Source: an uncultured Altererythrobacter sp. (lineage in GTDB: Bacteria > Pseudomonadota > Alphaproteobacteria > Sphingomonadales > Sphingomonadaceae). Taken from it: a DNA stretch of 14,098 bases. Location of the stretch: assembly GCA_937950385.1 (NCBI GenBank), contig CALFEA010000253.1, positions 1 through 14,098 on the forward strand, in the 5' to 3' direction. This document shows, piece by piece, positions 7,667 through 14,098 of this stretch; the stretch's first letter is position 1; each line of letters begins with the position of its first letter. The position numbers and the translations under genes are program-made. Below the pieces are notes generated by a model, which was given only the letters and a program-made list of their open reading frames with translations, was not told where the DNA came from and searched no databases.

Positions 7667-9895
7667 TTATTCCGGCGGCGTAACGCCGTGCGCGCGCAGA
7701 AAACGGAACATCGTGTTCCACAAATGCGGTGAGATATTCTCCCCTGCAACACGGTGCGTATAGCCTGGATAGAGCATCATTTCGAATGGCACATTACCCT
7801 CTTGCAGCACAGAAATCAGCTCGGATGAATTTTCAAACACCACATTATCATCCGCCATGCCGTGGATCAGCAGCAAGGGATCGCTGATTTTCGTTGCATT
7901 GGGAATGGCGCTGGCCTTTTCATACGCTTCAGGAACCTTGCGCGGATCGCCCATAAAGCGCTCAGTATAATGCGTGTCATACAGCTCCCAGCGGGTCACT
8001 GGCGCCCCAGAAATACCAGCGGCAAATAGACCCGGATCAGCCTGCATCTGCTTCAGCGTCATATAACCGCCATAAGACCAGCCATAGAGAGCGATTTTGT
8101 CCGGATCGACGTAATCGAGCGTCTTGAGGAATTTTGCGCCCTCGCGCTGATCATCAACTTCGACCCCGCCCATCGCACGGTAAAGCGGCTGTTCAAATGC
8201 AACCCCGCGATTGGCGCTGCCGCGATTGTCGAGCTCAAACCAAATATAGCCTGCATCCACGACCGCCTGTTGCAGCGCGCCGTCCCAGCCATTGGTTACG
8301 ACTTGCGGACCGGGGCCGGAATAATGGTAGTAGAATACGGGGTATGTCTTGCCCGCTTCCATCTTCGGCGTGACCATCTTCCAATGCAGATCGGTTGTTC
8401 CATCAGCGGCCTTGATCGTGCCGAATTTTGCCGGTTCATGGCTAGCCAAATACGGCGCGTAGGGATGGTCTGCATCCACCGCGTTTTCCTCAACCCAAGC
8501 AAGCCGCTTGCCCTGCGTATCAGCGATGTAGCTTTGCGGCGGCTGATTGTGATTGGAGCGCGTGATGAGCAGCGTCTTGCCTTCTGCATCCATACTAGCT
8601 GAATGGGTGTAGCCAGTTTGCGTCAAGCGCACAGGCTCCAGTTTGCCGTCTTTCACGCCAAGCCGGTAAACATGCTGTTCCAGCACGCCATCTTTATTGC
8701 CGATGAAGAACATTTGGCTGTATTCTTCCTTTGCGCTGAGGAGCTTTGTCACCTGCCACTTGCCCTCAGTGTTGCGGAACCACTCACCGTCTTTGAAAGT
8801 GTAGAGATGCCCGTGGCCATCGCGCTCAGACCACCAAACCAGCGATCCATCCTCCAAGAATTTGTAATCATAGGATAGGTTTATCCAATAATTCTCGGTT
8901 GCGGCTTTTTCAGTGAACCATATCTCGCTCTCGCCGGTCGCCGGATCCACCTTCAGCATATCTAGCACGGTCTGCTCGCGGTTTTGGCGTTGCACATAAA
9001 GGTTGCCGTCTGGCGCCCAATCTGCGCGGGCGAGATATATGTCGGTTTCCTCGCCCAGATCCACCTTGACGCGGTTGCCGCCATTAGGGTCCATCACGAA
9101 GAGTTCGACGATTGCATTGTCTGATCCTGCAACCGGATAGCGCTGATCAAACACCTTAGTGCCGGTTGCGCCAATGGCTGCGCGGGTGACGATGCCAACG
9201 GGGCTTTCATCGGTGCGCTGGACTGCGATGCGGCTGTCATCGGGCGACCACCAATATCCGGTCAGGCGGCCCATTTCTTCCTGCGCGACAAACTCCGCCT
9301 CGCCCCAGCGAATGGTGTCCTCTTCTTTGGGTGTTATCGGTTTGGCCTCTTTGCCGACTTGACCCGTCCATAATTGGCGGTCCCGCACGAAAGAAACATA
9401 TTTGCCTGTGGGGCTAAGCTTGGGATTAAGCTCGCTTTCCTCCGTATCGGTCAGACGCGTAACTGTCCCATCGAGCTGAGCGAGATACAAATCCCCGTCC
9501 AGCGGCACCAGCACACCCTTGCCATCGCTCGACCATTGATAGGTAATTATACCCTTTAGGTTTCCGACACGCGCCCGCTCGCGTTGCATCTTTTCATCTT
9601 CGGAAAGTTCGCGCCCGCTGCCCAATTTTTCGCTATCGACGAGCATGGTCCATTTGGAGGTTTCGCGGTCATAGCCCCACAGGTCATAGCGCTCCAGATC
9701 ATCGTCGCGATTGCGCAATACGGTAAGGTAACGCCCATCAGGCGATAGTTTGGCCCCGCGCGGGCTAGCCCCGTTGAGCGATGGCGAGGCAAACACGCGC
9801 TCAAAGCTTAGATCAGTATCAATGTTCATTTCAGATTCCGCGATGGCCGGTGTGGCAAGGACAGCTGCTGCGGCAGTGGCAAGAATAAAGCGCAT
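7667..9895 (-). CDS. Secreted dipeptidyl-peptidase IV-like serine peptidase (S9B)
   Basis: A 742-residue S9 peptidase with a signal peptide (MRFILATAAAAVLATPAIAE), so probably periplasmic. Residues about 35-480 form the beta-propeller, with repeated SPDGRYL, SPTGKYV and SPDDSRI motifs. It contains EFVAQEEMGR (E206-E207), the double-Glu motif that holds the substrate N-terminus in DPP IV enzymes. The C-terminal hydrolase domain has the nucleophile in YGWSYGGYM (Ser607), the Asp in HGMADDNV (682/683) and the His in YPGYTHRV (His714). The usual role is removal of X-Pro or X-Ala dipeptides from peptide N-termini. The ATG at 9895 starts the signal peptide directly. The gene stands alone, with an intergenic palindrome upstream and a hairpin downstream. 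A purine-rich AGGGG is about 12 bases upstream of the start, rather far for a good ribosome binding site. Confidence 0.95.
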   Translation of the reverse strand: MRFILATAAAAVLATPAIAESEMNIDTDLSFERVFASPSLNGASPRGAKLSPDGRYLTVLRNRDDDLERYDLWGYDRETSKWTMLVDSEKLGSGRELSEDEKMQRERARVGNLKGIITYQWSSDGKGVLVPLDGDLYLAQLDGTVTRLTDTEESELNPKLSPTGKYVSFVRDRQLWTGQVGKEAKPITPKEEDTIRWGEAEFVAQEEMGRLTGYWWSPDDSRIAVQRTDESPVGIVTRAAIGATGTKVFDQRYPVAGSDNAIVELFVMDPNGGNRVKVDLGEETDIYLARADWAPDGNLYVQRQNREQTVLDMLKVDPATGESEIWFTEKAATENYWINLSYDYKFLEDGSLVWWSERDGHGHLYTFKDGEWFRNTEGKWQVTKLLSAKEEYSQMFFIGNKDGVLEQHVYRLGVKDGKLEPVRLTQTGYTHSASMDAEGKTLLITRSNHNQPPQSYIADTQGKRLAWVEENAVDADHPYAPYLASHEPAKFGTIKAADGTTDLHWKMVTPKMEAGKTYPVFYYHYSGPGPQVVTNGWDGALQQAVVDAGYIWFELDNRGSANRGVAFEQPLYRAMGGVEVDDQREGAKFLKTLDYVDPDKIALYGWSYGGYMTLKQMQADPGLFAAGISGAPVTRWELYDTHYTERFMGDPRKVPEAYEKASAIPNATKISDPLLLIHGMADDNVVFENSSELISVLQEGNVPFEMMLYPGYTHRVAGENISPHLWNTMFRFLRAHGVTPPE

Positions 9896-9919
9896 TTCAA
9901 AGAAAACCCCTGTTTATTC

Positions 9920-9995
9920 GTCTTTGCGAGCCATGTTTGATGGCGCGGCAATCCAAGGGTCCATCATGGATTGCTTCGCTATCGCTCGCAATGAC
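9920..9995. repeat. Imperfect palindromic intergenic repeat
   Basis: The outer arms GTCTTTGCGAG (9920-9930) and CTCGCAATGAC (9985-9995) pair with one mismatch, and the inner arms GCAATCCA (9948-9955) and TGGATTGC (9967-9974) pair exactly. The minus-strand text begins GTCATTGCGAGCGATAGCG and continues AAGCAATCCA, a wording I recognise from palindromic extragenic repeats dispersed in many bacterial genomes, including alphaproteobacteria. It sits between the rplS terminator and the start of the S9 peptidase gene. Copy number in this genome cannot be seen from one window. Confidence 0.72.
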
Positions 9996-10012
9996 CAATT
10001 GCGGCCCAAATG

Positions 10013-10046
10013 AAAAAAGGGCAGCCCCGCGAAGGACCGCCCTTTT
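10013..10046 (-). terminator. Intrinsic terminator of the ffh-rplS operon
   Basis: On the minus strand AAAAGGGC pairs with GCCCTTTT, and the stem continues inward through about five more pairs, including G-U wobbles, to a TTCGC-type loop. A run of six T follows at 10018-10013. It begins about 22 bases after the rplS stop. GC-rich stem plus T-run is the classic form. Confidence 0.9.
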
Positions 10047-10068
10047 CAAACTGGATTGCCTTAAAGAC

Positions 10069-10437
10069 TTAATCTTTAGGCGCGTTCATCCGGCGTTCCG
10101 CGATACGGGCGCGCTTACCAGTACGGCCGCGCAGATAGTAAAGCTTCGCACGGCGTACAACGCCGCGGCGGACCACGGTGATGCTGTCCACGATGGGTGC
10201 ATAAATTGGGAACACACGCTCAACACCTTCACCAAAGCTCATTTTGCGAACGGTGAAATTGCTGTTGATGGAGCGGTTTGAACGCGCGATCACCACGCCT
10301 TCAAAGTTCTGAATACGCTCGCGCGTACCCTCGATGACTTTCACGCCGACACGCACAGTGTCACCGGCCTGAAACTCAGGAATCTCTTTGGTTACTTTGC
10401 TGATTTCTTCAGCTTCGATTTGTTGGATAAGGTTCAT
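10069..10437 (-). CDS. rplS: Ribosomal protein L19
   Basis: L19 of the large ribosomal subunit, at the interface with the small subunit. The 122 residues carry the family blocks in order: [50 protein letters not shown], and the basic [25 protein letters not shown] end. Length is normal. The ATG at 10437 overlaps the trmD stop by 4 bases (ATGA). It is the last gene of the operon and is followed by a strong intrinsic terminator. Confidence 0.98.
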   Translation of the reverse strand: MNLIQQIEAEEISKVTKEIPEFQAGDTVRVGVKVIEGTRERIQNFEGVVIARSNRSINSNFTVRKMSFGEGVERVFPIYAPIVDSITVVRRGVVRRAKLYYLRGRTGKRARIAERRMNAPKD

Positions 10438-11183
10438 TGACCTTGGTCCTTCTCTTTACGCCGCACGCCAGAGGCAGACTGGACCCGAGCACCCTCATAG
10501 CGCTCCCATAAGTCCGGCCTGCGTAACCGAGTGTGATCTTCTGATTGGCGCTTGCGCCATTCTTCGACCTTCGCGTGATCCCCCGATCGCAGCACTTCAG
10601 GGATCGCGCGCCCTTCCCACAAAGCGGGCCGGGTATATTGAGGGTACTCAAGCAGACCGTCCTCAAACGACTCCTCCGTACCACTCGAAGCCGCGCCCAT
10701 TACGCCGGGCAGCAATCGAATGCAAGCATCAAGTATCGCCAGCGCCGCCGGTTCCCCGCCCGATAGGACGATATCGGCAAGGCTAACCTGCTCGATTTGC
10801 GGGCGCGCCTCGAAAATGCGCTCGTCAAAGCCTTCGAACCGGCCGCATAAAATGGTGACGCCGGGGCCGGATGCAATTTCGCGAATGCGCTCCTGAGTGA
10901 TCGGTTTTCCGCGCGGCGTCATGGCGAGGATGGGCGCATCAGGTAGAGCCGCAATGGCATGATCCACCGCGCCGCCCAGCACATCGGCTTTCAGCACCAT
11001 GCCAGCGCCGCCGCCCGCTGGCGTGCCATCGACATTTTTGTGCTTATCCGTGGCAAAGTCGCGGATCTGCACCGTGTCCAGCGTCCACTTTTCCTCCGCC
11101 AGCGCCTTGCCCGCGAGGCTAACGCCCAGCGGTCCGGGAAACATCTCTGGATAGAGCGTGAGTATGGTGGCGGCGAAGGTCAA
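10434..11183 (-). CDS. trmD: tRNA (guanine-37-N1)-methyltransferase
   Basis: TrmD methylates G37 of tRNAs with S-adenosylmethionine and so prevents +1 frameshifting. The 249-residue SPOUT protein has the trefoil-knot segments [26 protein letters not shown] and [19 protein letters not shown], and the catalytic-Asp region [15 protein letters not shown] (Asp175, aligned with Asp169 of E. coli). The start is TTG at 11183, giving the expected [17 protein letters not shown]; no other start precedes the conserved YPEMF. It overlaps the preceding stop by 4 bases (TTGA) and has no clear ribosome binding site, so translation probably depends on reinitiation. The stop overlaps rplS. Confidence 0.97.
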   Translation of the reverse strand: MTFAATILTLYPEMFPGPLGVSLAGKALAEEKWTLDTVQIRDFATDKHKNVDGTPAGGGAGMVLKADVLGGAVDHAIAALPDAPILAMTPRGKPITQERIREIASGPGVTILCGRFEGFDERIFEARPQIEQVSLADIVLSGGEPAALAILDACIRLLPGVMGAASSGTEESFEDGLLEYPQYTRPALWEGRAIPEVLRSGDHAKVEEWRKRQSEDHTRLRRPDLWERYEGARVQSASGVRRKEKDQGQ

Positions 11184-11473
11184 TAGTTGGACCGTAGATG
11201 AACATCACGGAATAGCCATTCAGGCGTCCATTTTGGATTCTGCCGGTCATGTGACCAGATAACTTGAATTTCACACCCATCTGAAAATGACCAACGGGAG
11301 TTTGTTGCCTTCACGACTAGGGTTGGCTCCAAGGATAGCTGACGGCAACCTTCCACCTGCCTATCCACATACATATCGTAGCCAAATAGGCCGGTTAGAA
11401 TGGCAAGACATACTGCGATAAGTGGAAGCCAAATCCCGCCAGAGCCCTTCAAAGCATTCTCTTCCTTAACCAT
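11180..11473 (-). CDS. Small single-span membrane protein, unknown
   Basis: A 97-residue protein I do not recognise. One membrane segment at about residues 14-31 ([18 protein letters not shown]) is followed by a short mature part with two cysteines (GCRQL and DGCEIQ) and many aromatic residues (WSF, VIWSH, WTPEWLF). An N-in, C-out topology would place the cysteines in the periplasm, where they could pair. The ATG at 11473 overlaps the nitrilase stop by 8 bases, and the gene's own stop overlaps trmD by 4, which argues that the frame is real and translated. No link to tRNA modification is visible. Confidence 0.65.
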   Translation of the reverse strand: MVKEENALKGSGGIWLPLIAVCLAILTGLFGYDMYVDRQVEGCRQLSLEPTLVVKATNSRWSFSDGCEIQVIWSHDRQNPKWTPEWLFRDVHLRSNY

Positions 11474-12422
11474 CCCATTTCACCCCATCCTTCGCCCGCG
11501 TATCGACGTTGAGCTCAAACACGTCAGGGCGCGAATAATGCCCGTCTGTGTCGAGGCTCGCTAGCCCCGTACCAATCTCGGACAAATCTAGCTCAGCGTG
11601 CAAAGTCTCTTCACCCTCGCCCGCTATCGCCAAAACCCGTGCATCCGGCGCGATAATCATCGAACCGCCTCGGTTAAGCTGCTCCCCCTCAATCGCATTG
11701 AACAGCTCCAGCGCATCGGTATTGCCGCCGACCCGCTCCAACCCATCGAACAGATCATCGCGGTTTTGCACCAGCCCGGCAGCGAGGACGAAGCAGCGCC
11801 CCTCCATCGCATAATGCCGGCTAGCAATCGCATAGTCCTCGCGCACAGTCGGCCAGCAGGCGATATGCACCGTCTCGCCCAGATTGTGCATCGCGGCGCG
11901 TGCCAGCGGCATCCAATGCTCCCAGCAAATCAAATTGCCCGCGCGGCCCCATTCGGACGTATGCACGCCGAGTGTAGAGCCATCACCGCGCATCCAGATC
12001 AGCCGCTCGCCATGCGTTGGCACCAGTTTGCGGTGATCAAGCGGAGGCTGGCCTGCGCGGAACATCAGCTGATTGTTATAAAGGCTTTGCCGCACACGTT
12101 CATGCGCGCCGATGGAAATCACCGCGCCGCTCTCATCGCAAAGCTCTTGCAATGGCAGCAGGCGCTCATCACCCGCCACAATCGCCTGATCCAGCATAAT
12201 CTGGTGGAGCGCTTTGGTGCCCGGATGATCCCACAAGGCCGCACCGGGTGCCTCATCCAACCACAGCGGATAGCCGCCAAGAAAAGTCTCACCAAACGCC
12301 ACCATTTGCGCGCCATCATCAATCGCGGCTTTGGCGAGGCGCGTTGCTTTCTCAATCCCAGCGGTGAAATCCAGCGGGATTGGTGCGGCTTGGACGATGG
12401 CGACGCTGAGGGTGTTGGTCAT
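11466..12422 (-). CDS. Branch-1 nitrilase (carbon-nitrogen hydrolase)
   Basis: A 318-residue carbon-nitrogen hydrolase with the complete Glu-Lys-Cys triad: Glu45 in VAFGETFLGGYP, Lys132 in HRKLVPTHGER and Cys166 in LICWEHWMPLAR. The CWEHWMPL form around the Cys is that of true nitrilases (branch 1), which hydrolyse nitriles to carboxylic acids and ammonia, rather than amidases or ureidopropionases. No signal peptide is present, so it is cytoplasmic. The ATG at 12422 overlaps the previous stop by 4 bases (ATGA), and its end overlaps the next gene by 8. Its natural nitrile substrate is unknown. Its place inside the rimM-trmD interval is unusual. Confidence 0.93.
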   Translation of the reverse strand: MTNTLSVAIVQAAPIPLDFTAGIEKATRLAKAAIDDGAQMVAFGETFLGGYPLWLDEAPGAALWDHPGTKALHQIMLDQAIVAGDERLLPLQELCDESGAVISIGAHERVRQSLYNNQLMFRAGQPPLDHRKLVPTHGERLIWMRGDGSTLGVHTSEWGRAGNLICWEHWMPLARAAMHNLGETVHIACWPTVREDYAIASRHYAMEGRCFVLAAGLVQNRDDLFDGLERVGGNTDALELFNAIEGEQLNRGGSMIIAPDARVLAIAGEGEETLHAELDLSEIGTGLASLDTDGHYSRPDVFELNVDTRAKDGVKWDG

Positions 12423-12760
12423 TCAAAAGTGTCCGAGATATTGCTGCGCTGGCGGTCTAAAGCGCGCGTTAGGAAATGCGCGACCGGCCAACCAAGCAAG
12501 CAGAACAATAGCGTTACGATACTGCCCATGAGCAAATCCTCGCTCAACACTGCGTCAGATGCGCCCTCGGCAAAAGAGAATAGCAGGATAGGTCCCACGA
12601 TTAGCAGCGGAATAGTGATCGTCGCGATGAATATCCGCAGGGCGCGATTCGAGGATGGAAACCACACGGTCAACAAGGCCGCTGCGCCCGATGTGCCCAA
12701 TATTGCTCCGAACAATAGGATCGCCAATCCTGCAAGAAACTCGGTATCGACTAAGTCCAA
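12419..12760 (-). CDS. Small membrane protein, unknown
   Basis: A 113-residue hydrophobic protein with about three likely membrane segments: LAGLAILLFGAILGTSGAA near the N-terminus, FIATITIPLLIVGPILLFS in the middle, and MGSIVTLLFCLLGWPVAHFL near the C-terminus. The basic, charged end (TRALDRQRSNISDTFE) suggests a cytoplasmic tail. I do not recognise the family. The chosen start is TTG at 12760, because GGAG stands 7 bases upstream and the first membrane segment follows soon after. A TTG at 12787 would add 9 residues and overlap the rimM stop by 4 bases (TTGA), but its ribosome binding site is too close. The ATG at 12780 is out of frame. The stop overlaps the nitrilase start by 4 bases. Confidence 0.65.
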   Translation of the reverse strand: MDLVDTEFLAGLAILLFGAILGTSGAAALLTVWFPSSNRALRIFIATITIPLLIVGPILLFSFAEGASDAVLSEDLLMGSIVTLLFCLLGWPVAHFLTRALDRQRSNISDTFE

Positions 12761-12783
12761 TGCACCTCTCCGATTGACATCCC

Positions 12784-13311
12784 TCAATCCTCCGCGAAAT
12801 CGGCGGCGATCACAAGTTTTGTCTCATCCCATTCCAGCACCGCCTCTTTTGTGAGCGGCACCATAAAGCTCTTCATACCCTTCTCAGGGGCAGGTTCGCG
12901 GACGATCTCGATGATGTCGGTCGCGCCGAAATTCTCCACCGCGATCACAGTGCCCACGCGTGTCCCTGCATCCGTAAATGCATCGAGGCCCATCAAATCT
13001 GTGTGGTAATATTCGCCCTCGCCCAACGGGGGCAGAACATCGCGCGGAGCGGTCAGGACCGTGCCGCGCATTTTCTCTGCATCATTTCGGTTTTGCACTT
13101 CGGCAAAGCGGGCAATCGCCCCGCCCTTGCCATCGTTGCGCACTTTTTTGAGCGTATATGCCGCGCCGGATGCTTTGGCCGTATAGTTTTTGATCTGGGA
13201 GAGCGCCTCTGCGCCCTCCCCGAACAATTTCAAACGAACCTCGCCCGCCAACCCATGCGCGCCTGTGACAGCGGCAAATTCGAGGGTTTTGGAAGCAGGC
13301 TGGTCCGCCAT
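12784..13311 (-). CDS. rimM: Ribosome maturation factor RimM
   Basis: RimM binds S19 and helps mature the head of the 30S subunit. The 175-residue protein has the N-terminal RimM domain with AAVTGAHGLAGEVRLKLF (about residues 13-30) and the RNDAEKMRGTVLTAPR segment. A linker LPPLGEGEYYHTDLMGL leads into the C-terminal PRC-barrel (about residues 98-172), with GTVIAVENFGATDIIEI and FMVPLTKEAVLEWDE. Length is normal. It starts 8 bases after the rpsP stop, without an obvious ribosome binding site, so coupling to rpsP translation is likely. Confidence 0.97.
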   Translation of the reverse strand: MADQPASKTLEFAAVTGAHGLAGEVRLKLFGEGAEALSQIKNYTAKASGAAYTLKKVRNDGKGGAIARFAEVQNRNDAEKMRGTVLTAPRDVLPPLGEGEYYHTDLMGLDAFTDAGTRVGTVIAVENFGATDIIEIVREPAPEKGMKSFMVPLTKEAVLEWDETKLVIAADFAED

Positions 13312-13319
13312 AATTTCGA

Positions 13320-13526
13320 TCAGTCTTCCGACTTCTCTTCTTTGGCTTCTTCAGCAGGAGCCTCTTCGACCGGTGCTTCTTCAGCTTTCGCTTCTTCTGC
13401 AGGTGCTTCGGTTGCCGCTTCTTCAGCAGGCGCTTCTGCCGGAGTTTCCGCAGCGGCTTCTGGTGCCGCTTCTTCTACGGGCGCTTCTTCAGCAGGAGTG
13501 TTTTTCGCTTCTTCTTCAGCTTCCTT
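13320..13526 (-). repeat. Degenerate Ala/Glu/Pro-coding repeats in the rpsP tail
   Basis: Residues about 115-182 of S16 consist of imperfect copies of units such as PAEEA, APVEEA and TEAPAEEA. At the DNA level, forms of GCTTCTTCAGCAGG recur on the plus strand. The tail is strongly acidic and probably disordered, unlike the basic S16 core. Confidence 0.75.
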
Positions 13527-13868
13527 CGCTGCAGCCGCTTTTTCAGCACGCTCTTCAGCACGCTCATTGGCTTTTTCACCAGGCTTGGCCTTGTTAGGAT
13601 TGTTACGCGCCTTGCGCTCCATGATGCCCGCAGCGTCGAGGAAACGCAGAACGCGGTCAGAAGGCTGTGCGCCAACGCCGAGCCAATAGCGGATGCGGTC
13701 TTCGTTCAGCTTTACGCGGCCTTCGTCGTCTTTGGCGAGCAGAGGGTTATAAATGCCCACTTGCTCCAAATATTTACCGTCGCGAGGCGCGCGGTTATCC
13801 GCCGCCACGATGCGGTAGTAAGGACGCTTCTTTGCGCCGCCGCGAGAGAGCCTCAATGCAATTGCCAT
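13320..13868 (-). CDS. rpsP: Ribosomal protein S16 with long acidic Ala/Glu C-terminal tail
   Basis: Residues 1 to about 85 are a normal S16 ([20 protein letters not shown], then [11 protein letters not shown], and [20 protein letters not shown]). S16 helps assemble the body of the 30S subunit. The protein then continues to residue 182: a mixed-charge stretch ([20 protein letters not shown]) and, from about residue 115, a low-complexity tail built from Ala, Glu and Pro in variants of APAEEA. S16 in most bacteria is about 80-90 residues, so the tail doubles the length. The ATG at 13868 has AAAGG 9 bases upstream. The gene follows ffh after 47 AT-rich bases. Confidence 0.97.
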   Translation of the reverse strand: MAIALRLSRGGAKKRPYYRIVAADNRAPRDGKYLEQVGIYNPLLAKDDEGRVKLNEDRIRYWLGVGAQPSDRVLRFLDAAGIMERKARNNPNKAKPGEKANERAEERAEKAAAAKEAEEEAKNTPAEEAPVEEAAPEAAAETPAEAPAEEAATEAPAEEAKAEEAPVEEAPAEEAKEEKSED

Positions 13869-13915
13869 AATAGTTTACCTTTCAAGTGTAATATTTTGTA
13901 ATTATTGACTTAAGT
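13869..13915 (-). promoter_or_regulatory. AT-rich ffh-rpsP spacer with ribosome binding site
   Basis: These 47 bases are distinctly AT-rich compared with their neighbours. They hold the AAAGG ribosome binding site of rpsP (about 9 bases before ATG). A short direct repeat, TGTAAT-ATTT-TGTAAT on the plus strand, and the palindrome GACTTAAGTC at 13907-13916 are also present. An internal promoter is possible, but no good -35/-10 pair was found. Confidence 0.35.
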
Positions 13916-14098
13916 CTATTTTTTATCGAGCATGTCGCGCAGTTCAGGCGGCAGCGTCTCGCGGTCAACACCGGGTAATTGAGGCGCGCCTTTGCCGCCG
14001 CCTAAGCCGGGCATTCCGCCGCCCATACCTCCGCCAAGACCTGGCATTGCGCCGCCCATTCCGCCGCCACCGAACATGGATGCAAGGCCCTTGAGCCC
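13916..14098 (-). CDS. ffh: Signal recognition particle protein Ffh (C-terminal end, cut by window edge)
   Basis: The last 60 residues of Ffh, reading GLKGLASMFGGG at the window edge and ending PPELRDMLDKK before a TAG at 13916-13918. Ffh binds 4.5S RNA and hydrophobic signal sequences through its M domain and targets nascent membrane proteins to FtsY. Only the flexible Gly/Met-rich tail after the M domain is visible; its KGLASMFGG start and the position just before rpsP support the identification. The GTPase and RNA-binding parts lie outside the window. Together with rpsP, rimM, trmD and rplS it gives the common proteobacterial order. Confidence 0.85.
   Translation of the reverse strand, partial: GLKGLASMFGGGGMGGAMPGLGGGMGGGMPGLGGGKGAPQLPGVDRETLPPELRDMLDKK
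13994..14059 (-). repeat. Tandem 33-bp repeat in the ffh tail
   Basis: Two consecutive copies encode the 11-residue unit MGG[A/G]MPGLGGG. Copies differ by one residue and by synonymous bases, so the protein repeat is older or better kept than the DNA repeat. Confidence 0.75.

Noticed and set aside
12778..12780. ATG near the start of the small membrane protein after rimM
   Set aside because: It is not in the reading frame of the membrane segments.
11598..12854. 418-codon open frame on the plus strand opposite the nitrilase and membrane protein genes
   Set aside because: It mirrors a clear nitrilase with a full catalytic triad, shows no domain or signal of its own, and is explained by third-position GC bias.

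Overview
All genes read from the minus strand, and the protein families and gene order point to an alphaproteobacterium, most likely of the Sphingomonadales/Erythrobacteraceae type. That placement is an inference from RimK, TrmD, Asd and S16 sequence style and from secreted-peptidase content, not from a database comparison. No rRNA, tRNA, CRISPR array, insertion sequence or phage gene was seen. Minus-strand reading order is from high to low coordinates.

Region A (14098-10013) is the ribosome/translation operon: the 3' end of ffh, rpsP (with a long acidic Ala/Glu tail), rimM, a small membrane protein, a branch-1 nitrilase, a small single-span protein, trmD and rplS, closed by a strong intrinsic terminator. 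The usual ffh-rpsP-rimM-trmD-rplS order is kept, but three genes of no known ribosomal role sit between rimM and trmD. Junctions from the nitrilase to rplS overlap by 4 or 8 bases, and several starts are TTG, so they appear translationally coupled.

Region B (9996-7620) holds an imperfect palindromic intergenic repeat, a secreted S9B dipeptidyl-peptidase IV-like enzyme and a perfect 13-bp hairpin just after its stop.

Region C (7619-3812) starts with about 290 bases without a convincing gene, then asd (aspartate-semialdehyde dehydrogenase, GTG start), a small lipoprotein, a 2-hydroxychromene-2-carboxylate isomerase/DsbA-like protein, an alpha/beta hydrolase and a four-span membrane protein. 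Most of these genes overlap by 1 to 4 bases.

Region D (3735-1) is a second tight group: a secreted M2 (ACE-like) metallopeptidase, a YncE-like beta-propeller lipoprotein, a COG4067 retropepsin-like protease of the RimB type, and the N-terminal part of rimK, cut by the window edge. RimK adds glutamates to ribosomal protein S6, and RimB-type proteases are reported to act on that tail, so this end too touches ribosome modification. Two secreted peptidases, M2 and S9B, suggest growth on peptides.
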